Part shown: positions 23,572 through 33,747 of the stretch, piece by piece
Layout of the letters: each line of letters starts with the position of its first letter
Numbering within the stretch: position 1 is the stretch's first letter
Made by a program: the position numbers and the translations under genes
Origin: Cylicocyclus nassatus
Taxonomy: Eukaryota; Nematoda; Chromadorea; Rhabditida; Strongylidae
Direction of reading: 5' to 3'
Length of the DNA stretch: 64,000 bases
NCBI GenBank assembly: GCA_958299035.1
Contig: CATQJL010000223.1
Location: 72,337,006-72,401,005 of the forward strand
The notes under the pieces: model-generated
What the model saw: only the letters and a program-made list of their open reading frames with translations
What the model was told of the DNA's origin: nothing
Databases searched by the model: none

Positions 23572-24222
23572 TTGCCACTTAGGACCCCAAGCACCTCCCC
23601 CCCCCCGGAGCGGGATCTCAACTTAAAAGAGAACTTCGTATCCTGAAGCTGCAAACTTCTGGATTTGCTATCTACTTATTCGTACAATTCCTACGATCCT
23701 TCGCTATGAAAATATTTAACAGGAGGGAGAATACAGGAAGCATTTTGTAACTTTATTCCTTGAAGATCGTCGGCCGCCGACCGTCATTTCTTCGAAATCA
23801 TTTTTCTTTCTTCGAAGTCAACGAAAAGCTTCCAAAGTTGTACTTATCTGAATTAACAGTGCCTAGCATGTTGCTGGTAAGAACAAATGGCGTATTAGGG
23901 GCAAGAAATTTGCGGTGAACCACAAATCGAAAGTCGGGGTTTATCGCAAAAATTGATTTTTTCAAAAATTCATTGTTTTTATCAGCAACATGCTTAACAT
24001 GTTAAAAATCTTATACTTTGAAAGACTTTAACTTAACTTTGAAGAAACAAAAATGACTCTAAATTATATACTGTCCGAAGCTTTGAATCATTAGTGGAAT
24101 ATATAAAGAGCTGGGAAATGCGGCTTGCACAACTCCTCGCTCCTGTACAATATGTTTATAGTGAAGGATGGTAGGAATACTTACGGATAGGTAGATAGCT
24201 TAAAATCCAGATTTCCTTTGAG
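23572..24222. mobile_element. Fold-back element, GGGCCGCATGC family, copy 1
   Basis: Left arm (TCTGGATTTGCTATCTACTT … CGGCCGCCGACCGTCATTTC) is the imperfect complement of the right arm (…GGATAGGTAGATAGCTTAAA). It is homologous in both arms to 51815-52495. A partial extra unit, GGGCCGCATGCACTAACATC onward, abuts it at 24227-24310. Confidence 0.75.
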
Positions 24223-24335
24223 GGCCGCATGCACTAACATCCCCGCGGGGAGGAGATCGCAGCTCAAAAGAAAGCTTCATATCCTGAAGCTCCAGATAAC
24301 TGGATTTCACGTGGTGTACGTAACCGTAAGCGTAA

Positions 24336-25143
24336 CATGCGAGTCCACCTCCTTGGCGATGAGACTGCCCGAAGCTTTGCGCAACAGCTGTTGCTTCTTG
24401 GCGAAGGCAGAATTCCGATTGAACCAAGTTCTGGCTGGATTACCTTTCCTCCAAATTCTGCAATATAGTTCAATCGGTGGGAGAACTGATCAAAAAAGTA
24501 TTCTCAAAGATTGCCACCAACTTCAGCAACGGGGACTGGATTTGCGAGCGAGCAATTCTGGCACCCAAAAATGAGCAAGTGAATTCTATCAATGCGCAGA
24601 TTCTAAACAGCCTACCTGGACGTGTCAACGTACACATCCGTTGATACGATGGTTCAGCGTGATCAGGCTGTTTACTTCCCCGAGTTTCTTGTACTTACTC
24701 GAGCTCAATGGGTTACCACCTCACAGAATTGATCTGAAGGTTGGTTTGCCAATCATGCTCCTTCGTAATATCAATCCACCGAAGATGTGCAATAGTACAA
24801 GGCTTTGCATCAGGGATCTCATACTAAACCTCATAGTAGCGACCATATTGGCGGGGAAGTTCAAAAGCGAAGTCGTTCATATTGCACGAGTCCCTTTGGT
24901 CCCCTCCGATATGCTCTTTGACTTCAGGCGAGTGCAGTTTCCGGTCAGGCCTGCACTTGGTATGACGATCAACAAAGCGCAAGGATAGTCTCTGCGAACA
25001 GTAGGAGTGGACCTGGAAACTCCCTGTTTTTCGCATGGTCAGCTGTACGTGGCGTGTTCGAGGGTCGGGAGTCCGGCGAACCTGTACATATATGCGCCCA
25101 AAGAAAGCACAGCTAACGTAGTGTATCCGAGGGCGCTAACATG
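24336..25143 (+). pseudogene. Helitron Pif1-like helicase remnant
   Basis: Read across frames, the segment follows the C-terminal part of Helitron helicases: MRVHLLGDETARSFAQQLL, GEGRIPIEPSSGWITFP, DWICERAILAPKNEQVNSIN, ELNGLPPHRIDLKVGLPIML, LRNINPPKMCNSTRL, ATILAGKF, FPVRPALGMTINKAQG and FSHGQLYVACSRVGSP. Breaks are clear: a stop after PPNSAI near 24468, frame changes near 24530 and 24640-24690, and an amber codon at 24987 directly after KAQG, where the family normally has Gln. The replication-initiator and upstream helicase parts are absent. The fold-back element on the left truncates it. It cannot make a working protein as it stands. Confidence 0.9.
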
Positions 25144-25394
25144 ATTGCATGCCGTAGTATAGTACAGTATTTATTTGTTGCATGCCATTCTCTTGGAAAA
25201 TCCAAAAAATGGCAAAACGAAAACCCAAAAAAATGGCGGCCAGCGGCGGTCAGGGCAGGTGGGTGGGACAAACGAGGAACTGGATGGATCCAATCGAGCT
25301 TCCTTCCTTACTGATGAATTCCGGGAAAGCTTAGGACCTATTCAGCCAAACCGTCTAAGGGTAGGAACGAAAAGGTACAACTAAAGAGCCGAAG

Positions 25395-25480
25395 TTGCAT
25401 TCCTCTTTTTAAGGGATACAACCACGGCTTTTTTGACCGAAGTGTATGTAGTGCCGGACGGAGCCGGGTATGCCAGCTAC
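25395..25480 (+). repeat. Helitron-like 3' end sequence
   Basis: GCATTCCTCTTTTTAAGGG … TTTTTTGACCGAAGTGTATG … GGCGGAGCCGGGTATGCCAGC-type sequence recurs at 30308-30410, where it ends GCCGGGTATGCCAGCTAG. A short GC hairpin followed by CTAG-like termini is typical of Helitron 3' ends, and this lies 250 bp downstream of the helicase remnant. Confidence 0.55.
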
Positions 25481-25491
25481 TGGTTGATGAT

Positions 25492-25765
25492 TTTCAAAGA
25501 CAGTTTCCGGGCAAAAAGTTGATTTTGAGATTTCGTGCTTGCCCGGGCATATTCGCTATGCAGAATCCGAAAACCCATAATGGAGTGCTTCGGCGAGAAA
25601 AAGCTCTAACGCAGAAGAGAATCAGGAGGTGGGGGGGAGGGGGTCTTCCCCACTGTGAATCACTCCCCCAACTTCCGGAGCGATTCCAACTAGCCCTACT
25701 TGGAACAGCGCTCTCATACTTTGCAGCACCCGGCCACCAGCGGCAAGTGTTTACTCTACACAACA
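25492..25765. mobile_element. Truncated copy of the 57044-57520 MITE
   Basis: CGGGCAAAAAGTTGATTTTG AGATTTCGTGCTTGCCCGGG and the following ATCCGAAAACCC/GCGAGAAAAAG order match the left half of 57044-57520. The right TIR is missing. Confidence 0.7.
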
Positions 25766-25849
25766 AAGGAAGTGAGCATTGACGTGTTTAAGTCATACTT
25801 CTGAGTGTCTGCCATACCTTCAACAGCAGCTGTCGATACCTTTTCTTAC

Positions 25850-26334
25850 GAGAGCTACCAACCTCGTACGTACGCCCAAATAATCGTCTTCTACGAGTCC
25901 ATACTTGGAAAAAAAGGTTATCACGTAGCCTGAATTTTGACATCCCGATCCTGTTAAATGATTGTAATTATGACGGACTGCACAAATAGTTTGTGATATG
26001 CCTGGAAACTTCAGAGACACGTGGATATTTGAAGTTTCTCACGGCAGTGGTTTCTCTAATTCCTTGGCAAGTGACAAGGAAGTTCCACGTATAAATAGCA
26101 TTTGGCTTCTATACTCATATCTTGCCCTATTCGAAGGCGGTCCTGTCATACCTTTCAATCTGGGAAAACTTAGAGCGAAGGTAGAATTGAATTCCACGGC
26201 ATTTCGCACAAAATTTGTTTTCAGTACCATTTGAGTTCTACCCATTCGCGAGGTAAGTTGCTCAGGAGATAGCTGTTCGTTGTTGAAGCCGGAGAGTACA
26301 TGGAGAGCAGACTTTTTGTGGAACATTCGCACAC
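25850..26334 (-). CDS. Two internal exons of an unidentified gene
   Basis: Exons 26334-26152 (acceptor TTTTGAAG, donor AAAG|GTATGA) and 25977-25850 (acceptor CTATTTGTGCAG, donor CTC|GTAAGA) join in phase 1. The first reads VRMFHKKSALHVLSGFNNEQ... TQMVLKTNFVRNAVEFNSTF; the second RHNYNHLTGSGCQNSGYVIT... YGLVEDDYLGVRTRLVAL. Both have strong splice sites. There is an N-glycosylation sequon (NST) and the composition suits an extracellular or enzyme domain, but the family is not recognised. The gene continues on both sides; the 3' direction runs into a MITE fragment and the Helitron remnant, so this copy may be broken. Confidence 0.45.
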
Positions 26335-26392
26335 CTTCAAAAGAAAGTAGAGTACTGTAGAATTGACTAATTGATCGAAAATACTTTAATCA

Positions 26393-26500
26393 TCATGCAG
26401 CGATGTCAAACCGATCGAACACGCTCAGAGGCTGATCATTGCACTCTTTGAGTAGTTCCATGGTGTAGGTGCTCTCGATGGGGCAGGAACCCGGAGACTT
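26393..26500 (-). CDS. Possible 3' terminal exon
   Basis: A minus-strand frame reads ...SPGSCPIESTYTMELL, KECNDQPLSVFDRFDIAA and stops at 26393-26395, followed within 10 nt by ATTAAA, a poly(A) signal variant. A second frame here is also open, and the acceptor is not clear, so this is tentative. Confidence 0.3.
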   Translation of the reverse strand, partial: KSPGSCPIESTYTMELLKECNDQPLSVFDRFDIAA

Positions 26501-26789
26501 CCCGAATAAAAAACGCATCCCCACGTCTGATGTAGCACAACGTCACATCCTGGATAGAATCATGTTTGTTGCAGCGGCCCTCATAAAAGTACTAATCGCC
26601 TGGTCCCATTGTCAGATCAAAAAATGCCTACAACGTGCCTCTTTTGTAACCAATCAAAAATTCGCGTCCCTTCCTTCTTACGTTGGACAAAAAGTAAATG
26701 TAAGCATTGTTCTGTATGGTCACCAATTACCCTGTGTTGGATCTGTTGCCAGTGAGTCTAAATTCGCAGTTCAGACATGATGAACATTT

Positions 26790-27060
26790 CTGAAAGCAAT
26801 TTTTTTGGACCTAGCCAACACAGCAGAGGTAGACGATGAGCCGTCGTAGATGATCAGAGCGTCAGTGGATGCAAGCGAGTTCTCAATCTGGGACAGAGTT
26901 TCTAGTTCAGGTTCTCTGTCTACTTTCCACACACATACTGGACTTACGCTAAGCGTGATAATTGCTGCTTGAGAGCCTATACGATGGCACACTCGGTTCC
27001 AGAAGGGTATTCGCACAGATTCGCGGTGGAGAGGATGTCTGTGTGTAAACCTGCTCTGCC
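26790..27060 (-). pseudogene. CUB-like domain fragment, possibly broken
   Basis: Read on the minus strand, GRAGLHTDILSTANLCEYPS, GTECAI, then (in another frame) GSQAAIITLSVSPVCVWKVD and SLASTDALIIYDGSSSTSAV. The Cys...D-A-L-I-I-Y-D-G pattern is that of CUB-type extracellular domains, common in nematode secreted proteins. The change of frame after GTECAI has no convincing intron, which suggests a frameshift or an unresolved splice. The domain call rests on pattern only. Confidence 0.35.
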
Positions 27061-27301
27061 ATATTCTACCACAAGAGAAAGGAACTAAAGAAAGCATGCG
27101 AAAAATTATAAATCGCTAGAGTGAATTTTCAATGGTATTTACATACTGAGTCAAATCTCACGAAATGAGACTGAAGCAAATAGAAAATGAAGTGAGTGTG
27201 AATTTGATTTGAAGGGTGCGTCAAAAATATTTTCGTCGATTTTGGATCTGTGGCAAGCCAAACCTCTGAGAACTTTATTTCAAAAATCTAACTGACATAC
27301 T

Positions 27302-27858
27302 TCAATGTTTCTGCACAAAATCCGTTCCAAATATTCCGACGGAATCATCGCTTGGAAGTAAGTGTAAATGTGGCATTAGCTTCGATGAGTACTTCATCTT
27401 CAAAATTTTTCAAAGGAGACCTCCTCGCAACTCCCAAACTGTTGCTTTCATACAAAGGATATACGAATATATGAATACTTTACAAGACCGCAGAACGTTT
27501 CTGAAAATTCCTGCTCAGTGGCATTGGGCGATGAAAACTTGCTCCCCCATAATTTCTGTCGAGCAAAGCGATTTTTGATCAGGCTAAGCAAATTTGGAGA
27601 GTATGCCTGCGTAAAGGGTAATTGCATCGGTAAGATGCATTCCATTTGATCAAAAAAAAGATTTTACCTTACAGTTTGGTTTACAATTCTGTCGAGTGCG
27701 AAGAGCAAAAAGGAGATGATGTTCTCCTCAATTATGGTCATTGCACGCTCCAGCAGCGATGCAGCTGTGCAGTCGCAAGGATTCGTAGCACATTGGAGGA
27801 CCGGTAAGTAGATGCAATTGCAAGAGTTTTTGATTCTTTGTTTGCTTTGCAAGGAACT
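27302..27858 (-). CDS. 3' part of a multi-exon gene, unknown protein
   Basis: Exons, in order of translation: about 27858-27673 (donor CAAACT|GTAAGG), 27606-27484 (acceptor CCTTTACGCAG, donor GGTCTT|GTAAAG), 27397-27302 (acceptor TTTTGAAG, stop TGA). All junctions are phase 0. Residues include a Cys cluster (NSCNCIYLPVLQCATNPCDC), a helical hydrophobic stretch (LLERAMTIIEENIISFLLFA), sequons NQT and NAT, and the end SVGIFGTDFVQKH. The cysteines plus sequons suggest an extracellular or luminal domain. The 5' boundary of the first listed exon is uncertain (AAAG acceptor). An AATAAA on the minus strand lies about 20 nt past the stop. The gene is head-to-head with the gene at 28352. Family not recognised. 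Confidence 0.55.
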
Positions 27859-28129
27859 CTTTGAATAGTATCATCACCAATCCTCTGAAATGATTCTTTC
27901 TTAATTTCTCAGTGGCAAGAACAAATTGGGTGTAGGCCCTTTTGGACCCTTCGCGCGCGATGCTCGCTTTGCCGCGTGCGGCGCCGCTGGCAAAGCTAAC
28001 ATGTCGCCAGTCAACGGGGAAAATTTTTAGTCGAAGCATGTAATATGCCTGCGTCAAAACCTATCATCATGTTGAACACGAAAGATGTGCAAAAATGAAC
28101 GAGTACTAACGTTTATGGCAGCGGACATG

Positions 28130-28260
28130 TTGACCAATCAGAGGCGCGCCGTGATAGCGATCGGTTCAAAAGGGCCGTTTCCCAGCGAATGCCCAGATAA
28201 GAAGGCGGCCAATCAGAGCCCGCCCCGCCGTCCTTGGCCCCGCCCCCAGGGTTATAAGGC
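28130..28260 (+). promoter_or_regulatory. GC-rich promoter with CCAAT boxes, GC boxes and TATA
   Basis: Two CCAATCAG elements (28134 and 28209), two GC-box type motifs (CCCGCCCCGCC at 28219, GCCCCGCCCCC at 28238) and GTTATAAGG at 28251 are arranged in the order expected of a strong polymerase II promoter, about 95 bp upstream of the start codon at 28352. The block stands out from its AT-rich surroundings. It may also serve the minus-strand gene that ends at 27302. Confidence 0.6.
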
Positions 28261-28351
28261 GGCTGGCTCTGAGGTCGCCTCATCTGTGTTGGGATTATGG
28301 AGGCTGTGCGGATCAGAATATGGTATCTGTTCAAATGTATCAATACGATTG

Positions 28352-28754
28352 ATGGTGTATCTGGTAATTGACGACGATAAAATCTGCAAAACCCTACGAA
28401 AAGCCCTCTCAAAAAGACCACGAGGAGCGAGCAATAGACAGCAGCAAATGGAAGAGACTGATATGCCTCCGGCTAAGAGGAGGTGAGCTTGATAAAAATG
28501 AATGTATTGACTAAACTTTGAGTTGCAGATGTTCATCCAATCCGCTTAAGCCACCTCAGCCTAAGCCACCTCCAGTCAAGGCGAATATTCTCACATCGGT
28601 ACCAGCCGCTGGACCTGTGGTGAATGAAGAAGCTAAGGCGGATCTGGAAGTCGACTATATTGTAAGAGCCGTGCGAGCTGTGCTGCAGGAGAAAAAGAAA
28701 AATTCGAAAAAGAACATGAATCCGCTAGTGGATGAAATCTCCAGCCTCGACTGA
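28352..28754 (+). CDS. Two-exon gene, small basic proline-rich protein
   Basis: Exon 1 28352-28482 (donor GGAG|GTGAGC), exon 2 28529-28754 (acceptor GAGTTGCAG, stop TGA); the 46-bp intron joins in phase 2, giving 118 aa. The start MVYLVIDDDKICKTLRKALS is followed by basic stretches (KRPRGAS, PPAKRRRC), which look like a nuclear localisation signal, then a proline-rich linker (NPLKPPQPKPPPVK), and a C-terminal helix RAVRAVLQEKKKNSKKNM. The frame is open upstream of the chosen ATG; that ATG is the first one downstream of the TATA motif in the spliced frame. A nuclear role is an inference from composition only. The family is not recognised. Confidence 0.6.
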
Positions 28755-28797
28755 TTTGCGAAATACGTTGTGAAACTATTATTGTGCCATTGTTGTT

Positions 28798-28803
28798 AAT
28801 AAA
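28798..28803 (+). terminator. Poly(A) signal
   Basis: AATAAA 44 nt after the stop codon of the 28352-28754 gene. Confidence 0.7.
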
Positions 28804-28979
28804 AGAAATCTGCGAGAAATCTGTATTATCGTACGTAAGCAGAAAAACCGTTCAAGTGTAGGTGAAGACAAAGGAAATGTGGTTGTCAAAAGTCCGTGCG
28901 TGTCGTGCGCGGTCGCGCCATCGTCACGATTTTTCGAACGTCCTACGTCTGTATGTCTGTCTCTATGTGGGTATAGGGG

Positions 28980-29255
28980 CCTGAGGATCGCGAGAGTCGG
29001 ACGTGCATACGGCCATTGCGCCGCGCACGTCCGATGTCACTAAAGCATGTGCCAGACTTACCGCTTCAGCCGGTTCGTTCGGTTCATAGGTCAAACCACT
29101 ACACTGTTCAACAGCAAAGTTGTTAACCGAATGAACCTGTACAACAGGATAAGTCTGGCACCTACCTGTGTCGTCGGACGTACATCTGACGTGCGCGGCG
29201 CAATGGCCGTACGCAATGGCCAACTCTCGCGATCCTGCGGGCTATACGTATGTTT
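28980..29255. mobile_element. Nested fold-back elements
   Basis: The outer arms pair GGATCGCGAGAGT… GCGCCGCGCACGTCCGATGT with ACGTACATCTGACGTGCGCG… ACTCTCGCGATCC. Inside them, about 29045-29163, a second palindrome has ends TGTGCCAGACTTACC and GGATAAGTCTGGCACC with mirrored GTTCATTCGG-like interior. The inner element split the outer one. Confidence 0.75.
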
Positions 29256-29259
29256 CGAA

Positions 29260-29737
29260 TAGAAAATTTCATTCTAAACTGTTCTGGACCAAACTTGGCA
29301 CACATATACTTCGGAGCGAGGCGGGTGTCGTAGGCTACTCTTCTTTAACATGTTTCGAACCGGTGCTGCACATGGCGCAGCACGCTACTTTGAAGGATCT
29401 TTTTGTTGTTTACAGGAGATTTTCTTTTAGTCCAAGGTTATCAAGACAAAGGCCTAAGCTTCTACTATTCAGATGACTCTGTAGAGTTGTACCGCCGATA
29501 TTTGTTTAGGAGATATGAGTACAAATCGAACAACAGTTGCAACGAAGTGCGGCAACGCGAACGACGCGTGCGACGTCGCAACTTTCCTTTGCTTTGATAT
29601 GGAAGAGAAAAACCGTAGTTCCAATACTCATGTGCATGTCTACAACATAGATACTTTTGTTATACTACTAGGAACTGAGTTTTTGTTCCTATCTTTCTGT
29701 AAAGCACAGAAGTCCTTCACAAGCGACAACAATTATA
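29260..29737. repeat. Dispersed repeat fragment and unassigned sequence
   Basis: 29280-29340 has GGACCAAACTTGGCACACAT and GTCGTAGGCTACTC, in the same arrangement as the inverted motifs at 4065-4130 and related to 39590-39650. Open frames here are not supported. Confidence 0.45.
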
Positions 29738-29869
29738 AGCTCCTGCAAGACGAAGGCGGTCGGTTCGATGTGTGACGTGGTTGTGACGCGGCTGTGACGC
29801 GGCTGTGACGCAGCTGTGTCGCAGCCGCGTTGCACATCGAACCGACTGCCTTCGTCTTGCAGGAGCTTA
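29738..29869. mobile_element. Hairpin element with 11-bp internal repeats
   Basis: AGCTCCTGCAAGACGAAGGC … GGTTCGATGTG is mirrored by CACATCGAACCGA … CTTGCAGGAGCT. The loop is a run of TGACGCGGCTG-type units (four degenerate copies). TA flanks both ends. Confidence 0.85.
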
Positions 29870-30049
29870 GAAACATGTCGAATCCACTCAAAACTTTGGG
29901 TATGGAAGTTATCTGACAAGCTGATTACAGATGTAGCACACAGTCTACGAAATAAGGTCCCTTTGTTGGCTAATGATTGAAAGTGCACTCTTTTTCGCCG
30001 TGCGCGATTTCGCGGTCCGAAACGTGTTAGCGATTGATGTCTATTTCAT

Positions 30050-30410
30050 CGATTGCGAATGATTTTTTGTAGAGTTTAACTTGCGGGACTGAGATTTGGC
30101 ACAGGGGGTAATCGAGCATGCTGATTACGAATACAATGCTAGTTTGCAGAATTATCAAACACTTTTGTCGATTTCACCAATTTTTTGCGAAGTTTGGGCT
30201 ACGGGACTGGGAGTGGGCTCAAGGGGGGGGGGAGTCGAACATGGATTACGAATACAATATTTGTTTTTGAAATTATTTGTTACTTTTATCGACATCGATC
30301 TTTTGCATTTCTGCAGTTGTATTCCTCTTTTTGAGGAGAACAAATCCGTTTTTTTAGCCGAAGTGTATATACGTGGTGCGGGGCGGAGCCGGGTATGCCA
30401 GCTAGTATGT
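30050..30410. repeat. Helitron-like fragment with satellite units and 3' end
   Basis: Two tandem reverse copies of the 106-bp type unit (…GGCACAGGGGGTAATCGAGC ATGCTGATTACGAATAC…) are followed by GGAGCCGGGTATGCCAGCTAG, the shared end also found near 25470. This ties the satellite at 3705-4290 to the same element family. Confidence 0.65.
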
Positions 30411-31380
30411 ATATATATGTAGCTTAGTATTTACCAACGTTTGTTACCGGCTCAAGTTAGTTCATAAACTTTTAAGTTCACTTTTTCAACCATTGTTAGA
30501 CGTTTACTCTTCATTACAGTAAGGCCAAGCTTTTGGCTCTGCAAAAAACTCTAAGCAGGCATATCTCAACAACGAATGCTGCGCGAGCTCTTGTCTGCCA
30601 TTCTGCGAAGATTTCAATAGATATATTATGCCTGAGCAACCGAGACTGCATGTCTAATCTGCTTCAGAAATGGCAAGAACATTAGAGATGGTCACCATTT
30701 ACTTTTGTTGATAAACAAGAACAGGAGAAAACTAGTGCATTGCGAGAGTGGTAAGTGGTAACACAGAAGGTGAGGTGACGTATGGGAAGCATTCCATACT
30801 ATATACTTCGCATGCGTTGTTTTGCAATGATTAATAGTATGGAATGTTTGATGACCATCCTTCTCTCAATCACAGAGAAAGCGCTTGTATGAGATGGTAT
30901 AGTTCTAGATGGGATTCGCCTTTGCAAACAAAATACAAAACTTCTCACAAAGAAGAAGCTATTTGAGCGATCCGCCCATGGCTGGTGCAGACTTAGCGAC
31001 TTGCTGACTGACTTTCAGCAAGGTCGCAACGATATACCTGCTGAGAGTATGCCCGTTCAAAAATTGACGCCGCGATTTGTCGCAGCGTCTATCAAACACA
31101 GACGCGGCGGGAAAAGAGAGTTGGAGGAGCGTGTGCTGCGGACACGGAATATGTGTCCGGGTTGGAAATGCGGCGCGACTCATCGCCGGAGGTATGCCTC
31201 AAGCCTTAGGCACAAATAGTGACTTATAAGCTTACCGACTTTCTATAACAGACTATTCAAGCGTATACAGACTGATGAGGGAGGAAACAGTCGAATGCTG
31301 ATTGCTAATAAAATAGCCATGATTGAGCTTTTGAATTATGGACTTCTGGATTCCTTTTGGAAACTGTCCAAAATTGGAAT
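30411..31380. other. Unassigned stretch
   Basis: Includes a short palindrome GGAAGCATTCCATACTAT / ATAGTATGGAATG at 30785-30845. Two opposing frames at 30959-31219 are basic and Cys-containing but unsupported by splice sites. Confidence 0.35.
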
Positions 31381-31750
31381 TTAAAGGCAGCGTCCAGGCG
31401 AATCTGGACCTATGGGGCTCTCACGTGGAAAGTAATCTTGAGGCCTTAAATAAGAGTCTGCCCAAGCGGCAGTTCAGATAGTGCACTCACGGCTAAGATA
31501 TTGGGCTCCAAACTATGCCCCGTGATCGTATTCTCACGGATTCATGGCTCGGCATATCAGTTTTGCGTGGATCCTTGCACGAAAGCGCCACGAATCCATG
31601 CAAATATGATCACGGGGCATAGTTTAGAGCCCAACATCTTAGCTGTGACTGCACTGAGCTGCCGCTTGGGCAGAGTCTTATTTACGGTCTCAAGATTACT
31701 TTCCACGTGAGAGCCCCATAGGTCCAGATTTGCCTGGACGCTGCCTCTAA
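31381..31750. mobile_element. Fold-back MITE, GGCAGCGTCCA family
   Basis: Ends TTAAAGGCAGCGTCCAGGCG and its complement CCTGGACGCTGCCTCTAAG. Near the centre (31500-31640) ATGCCCCGTGATCGTATTCT is mirrored by AATATGATCACGGGGCAT around a small loop. Truncated relatives lie at 20158-20622. Confidence 0.9.
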
Positions 31751-32127
31751 GTGGAGTAAGGTGACCACGCGTAAGATGGTGCTTATCGGGTAGGTGGGGA
31801 GAGGGGAGTAGGGAATGTACACATCAAAAGTTGAGGTTTCAGTTTCCGGAAATGGCTATTACATCAAATGATCGAAATCTAAACAATTTGCGATTATGTT
31901 AACATCTAAAAAGTTTTTTTTTTTGAAGGATTAGAATCCGTACGTTTGGAAGAATTTTCGGTCAGGGGCGGGGAAAGGAAATAGATGCGGTAATCTTTTG
32001 TTTCGAGATTTTCGGGTTGCTTGTAGGAAGTTAGAGAGCCCCATAATTTCTTGTGCTTATTAACGAAGTCCTGCTACTCAACTAGCTGGCATTTCCGGCT
32101 CCGTCCGGGCCTGTCAATACACTCTAT
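31751..32127. other. No gene seen; Helitron-like end in reverse
   Basis: AT-rich with a G-rich tract near 31795. At 32082-32105, CTAGCTGGCATTTCCGGCTCC is the reverse of the CTAG-ending sequence at 30390-30410. Confidence 0.4.
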
Positions 32128-33747
32128 AGTGCGGTTCACAATTATACGAACACCCCAAATTTTGAAAGTTTTTGGACCTTTTGGAAGAAACTCAAAAAGC
32201 CGTTGTACCACGCGATAGAACACAACCGAAAATGGTATATGATCCATAAGAATGGAAATGGATGTCACTCTTAGGAGCGTTTTTGCGCCTAATGCGATTT
32301 TTTAGCGGTTCATAATTATACGAACACCTCAAACAAAAATCCATTTTTCATTCAAGATTACAATCATTTGAGTCCAAGTTTTTTGTAGAGTTACTGTAAC
32401 AAAGTCTGTCATATCTGCTACACACTGAACCCAGTGCAGTTCAAAAAGAGGATCGCAACGTTTTTCAGATGGCTCTTAATGCTTTTGGAGTGATTGGGCT
32501 CCAAAAACATATGTTCTTTTGTGATTTACGCGCTCTAATTAGCTTCTACCAAAGCTATGAGATAAAATAAGCTCTTTCGATAGATATTTTATTTGTCGTT
32601 TGGAAAATCTAAGCGTTTTCGTGCCGTATTTCAACCATGTTTCAACCTTGCCTTAGAGTTAGCACGATTTCGAGCCTCAAAACTCAGCTTTTCTCTCGCA
32701 CAAACATTTGATATGAAGCAGCTGCACTCTTGCATGATGATGTATCCTTGCCAACGATTTGCGTTTTTTGTAGAACTGATCTTGAGGCTATGGAGCAACA
32801 AACCAAATAAATGTGATTGCAATAGTAAAAACAGTGTTTTTGGTGAAATGACGTCTGCGTGGCCAAAACAGACGCTCAACGCTGCTGATTTTTTCTAGCC
32901 AAATACACAATCTTCTACATACTATTTGCTCACTTCATTGTAGGGCTTTCGAAGCTGAGTTTTGAGGCTCGAAAACATGCTAATTCTAGAGTAAGGTTGG
33001 AACTTGGTTGGAAAGCGGCACGAAAACGCATAGATTTTCCAAGCGTCAAACAAAATATCTATCGAAAGAGCTTATTTTACCTCATAGCCTTGATACAAGC
33101 TAATTAGAGTGCGTAAATCACAAAAGAACGTATGTTTTTGGAGCGCAATCACTACAAAAGCATTTAGAGCATCTGAAAAAAGCAGCAATCCTCTTTTTGA
33201 ACTGCACTGGGTTCAGTGTATAGCAGATATGTCAGACTTTGTTACTGTAACTCTACAAAAAATTTGGACTCAAATGATTGCAATCTTGAATGAAAAATGG
33301 ACCTTTGTTTGAGGTGTTCGTATAATTATGAACCGCTAAAAATTCGCATTAAGGGCCGGGCATACTTCACGCGATTTCAGTCGCGACGCGACTTGGCAGC
33401 ATTCCAACTGTCCATAGCTCACTGTAGGCACATTTTAAATGTAAAGAAGATAGGGCATTTTATCACTCCATGTAAGTTATACACATTATGCATGAGCAGT
33501 TTGTTAGTGTTGGATCTGAAGACTTCTGGCGAATTGCCAAATCGCGTCGCGACTGAAATCGCGTGAAGTATGCCCGGCCCTTTAGGCGCAAAAACGCTTC
33601 TAAGATTGACACCTATTTCCATTCTTATGGATCATACACCGTTTTCGGCTGTGTTCTATCGCGTGGTACCAACGGCTTTTTGAGTTTCTTCCAAAAAGTC
33701 CAAAAACTTTCAAAATTTGAGGTGTTCGTATAATTATGAACCGCACT
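32128..33747. mobile_element. 1.6 kb palindromic element (host of a nested MITE)
   Basis: Left end AGTGCGGTTCACAATTATAC, right end GTATAATTATGAACCGCACT. Complementary segments continue inward: AAGCCGTTGTACCACGCGAT near 32198 versus its mirror near 33660, and CGAGCCTCAAAACTCAGCTT near 32671 versus its mirror near 32950. Open frames within the arms appear on opposite strands as expected of symmetry and are not genes. Confidence 0.9.
33352..33581. mobile_element. 230-bp MITE nested in the palindrome, TTA duplication
   Basis: AGGGCCGGGCATACTTCACG … CGTGAAGTATGCCCGGCCCT form perfect ends. TTA stands on both sides (33349-33351, 33582-33584). The opposite arm of the host palindrome preserves the empty site (CGCATTAGGCGC complement near 32290), which proves insertion and the 3-bp duplication. 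TTA-type duplications point to the PIF/Harbinger superfamily. Confidence 0.93.

Noticed and set aside
25850..25977. Cathepsin-like reading (KYGLVEDDY resembling a papain-family segment)
   Set aside because: The similarity is limited to a few residues and no catalytic motif was found nearby.
27728..28057. 109-codon minus frame over the GC-rich region
   Set aside because: It conflicts in frame with the well-supported exon 27673-27858 and crosses promoter-like DNA.
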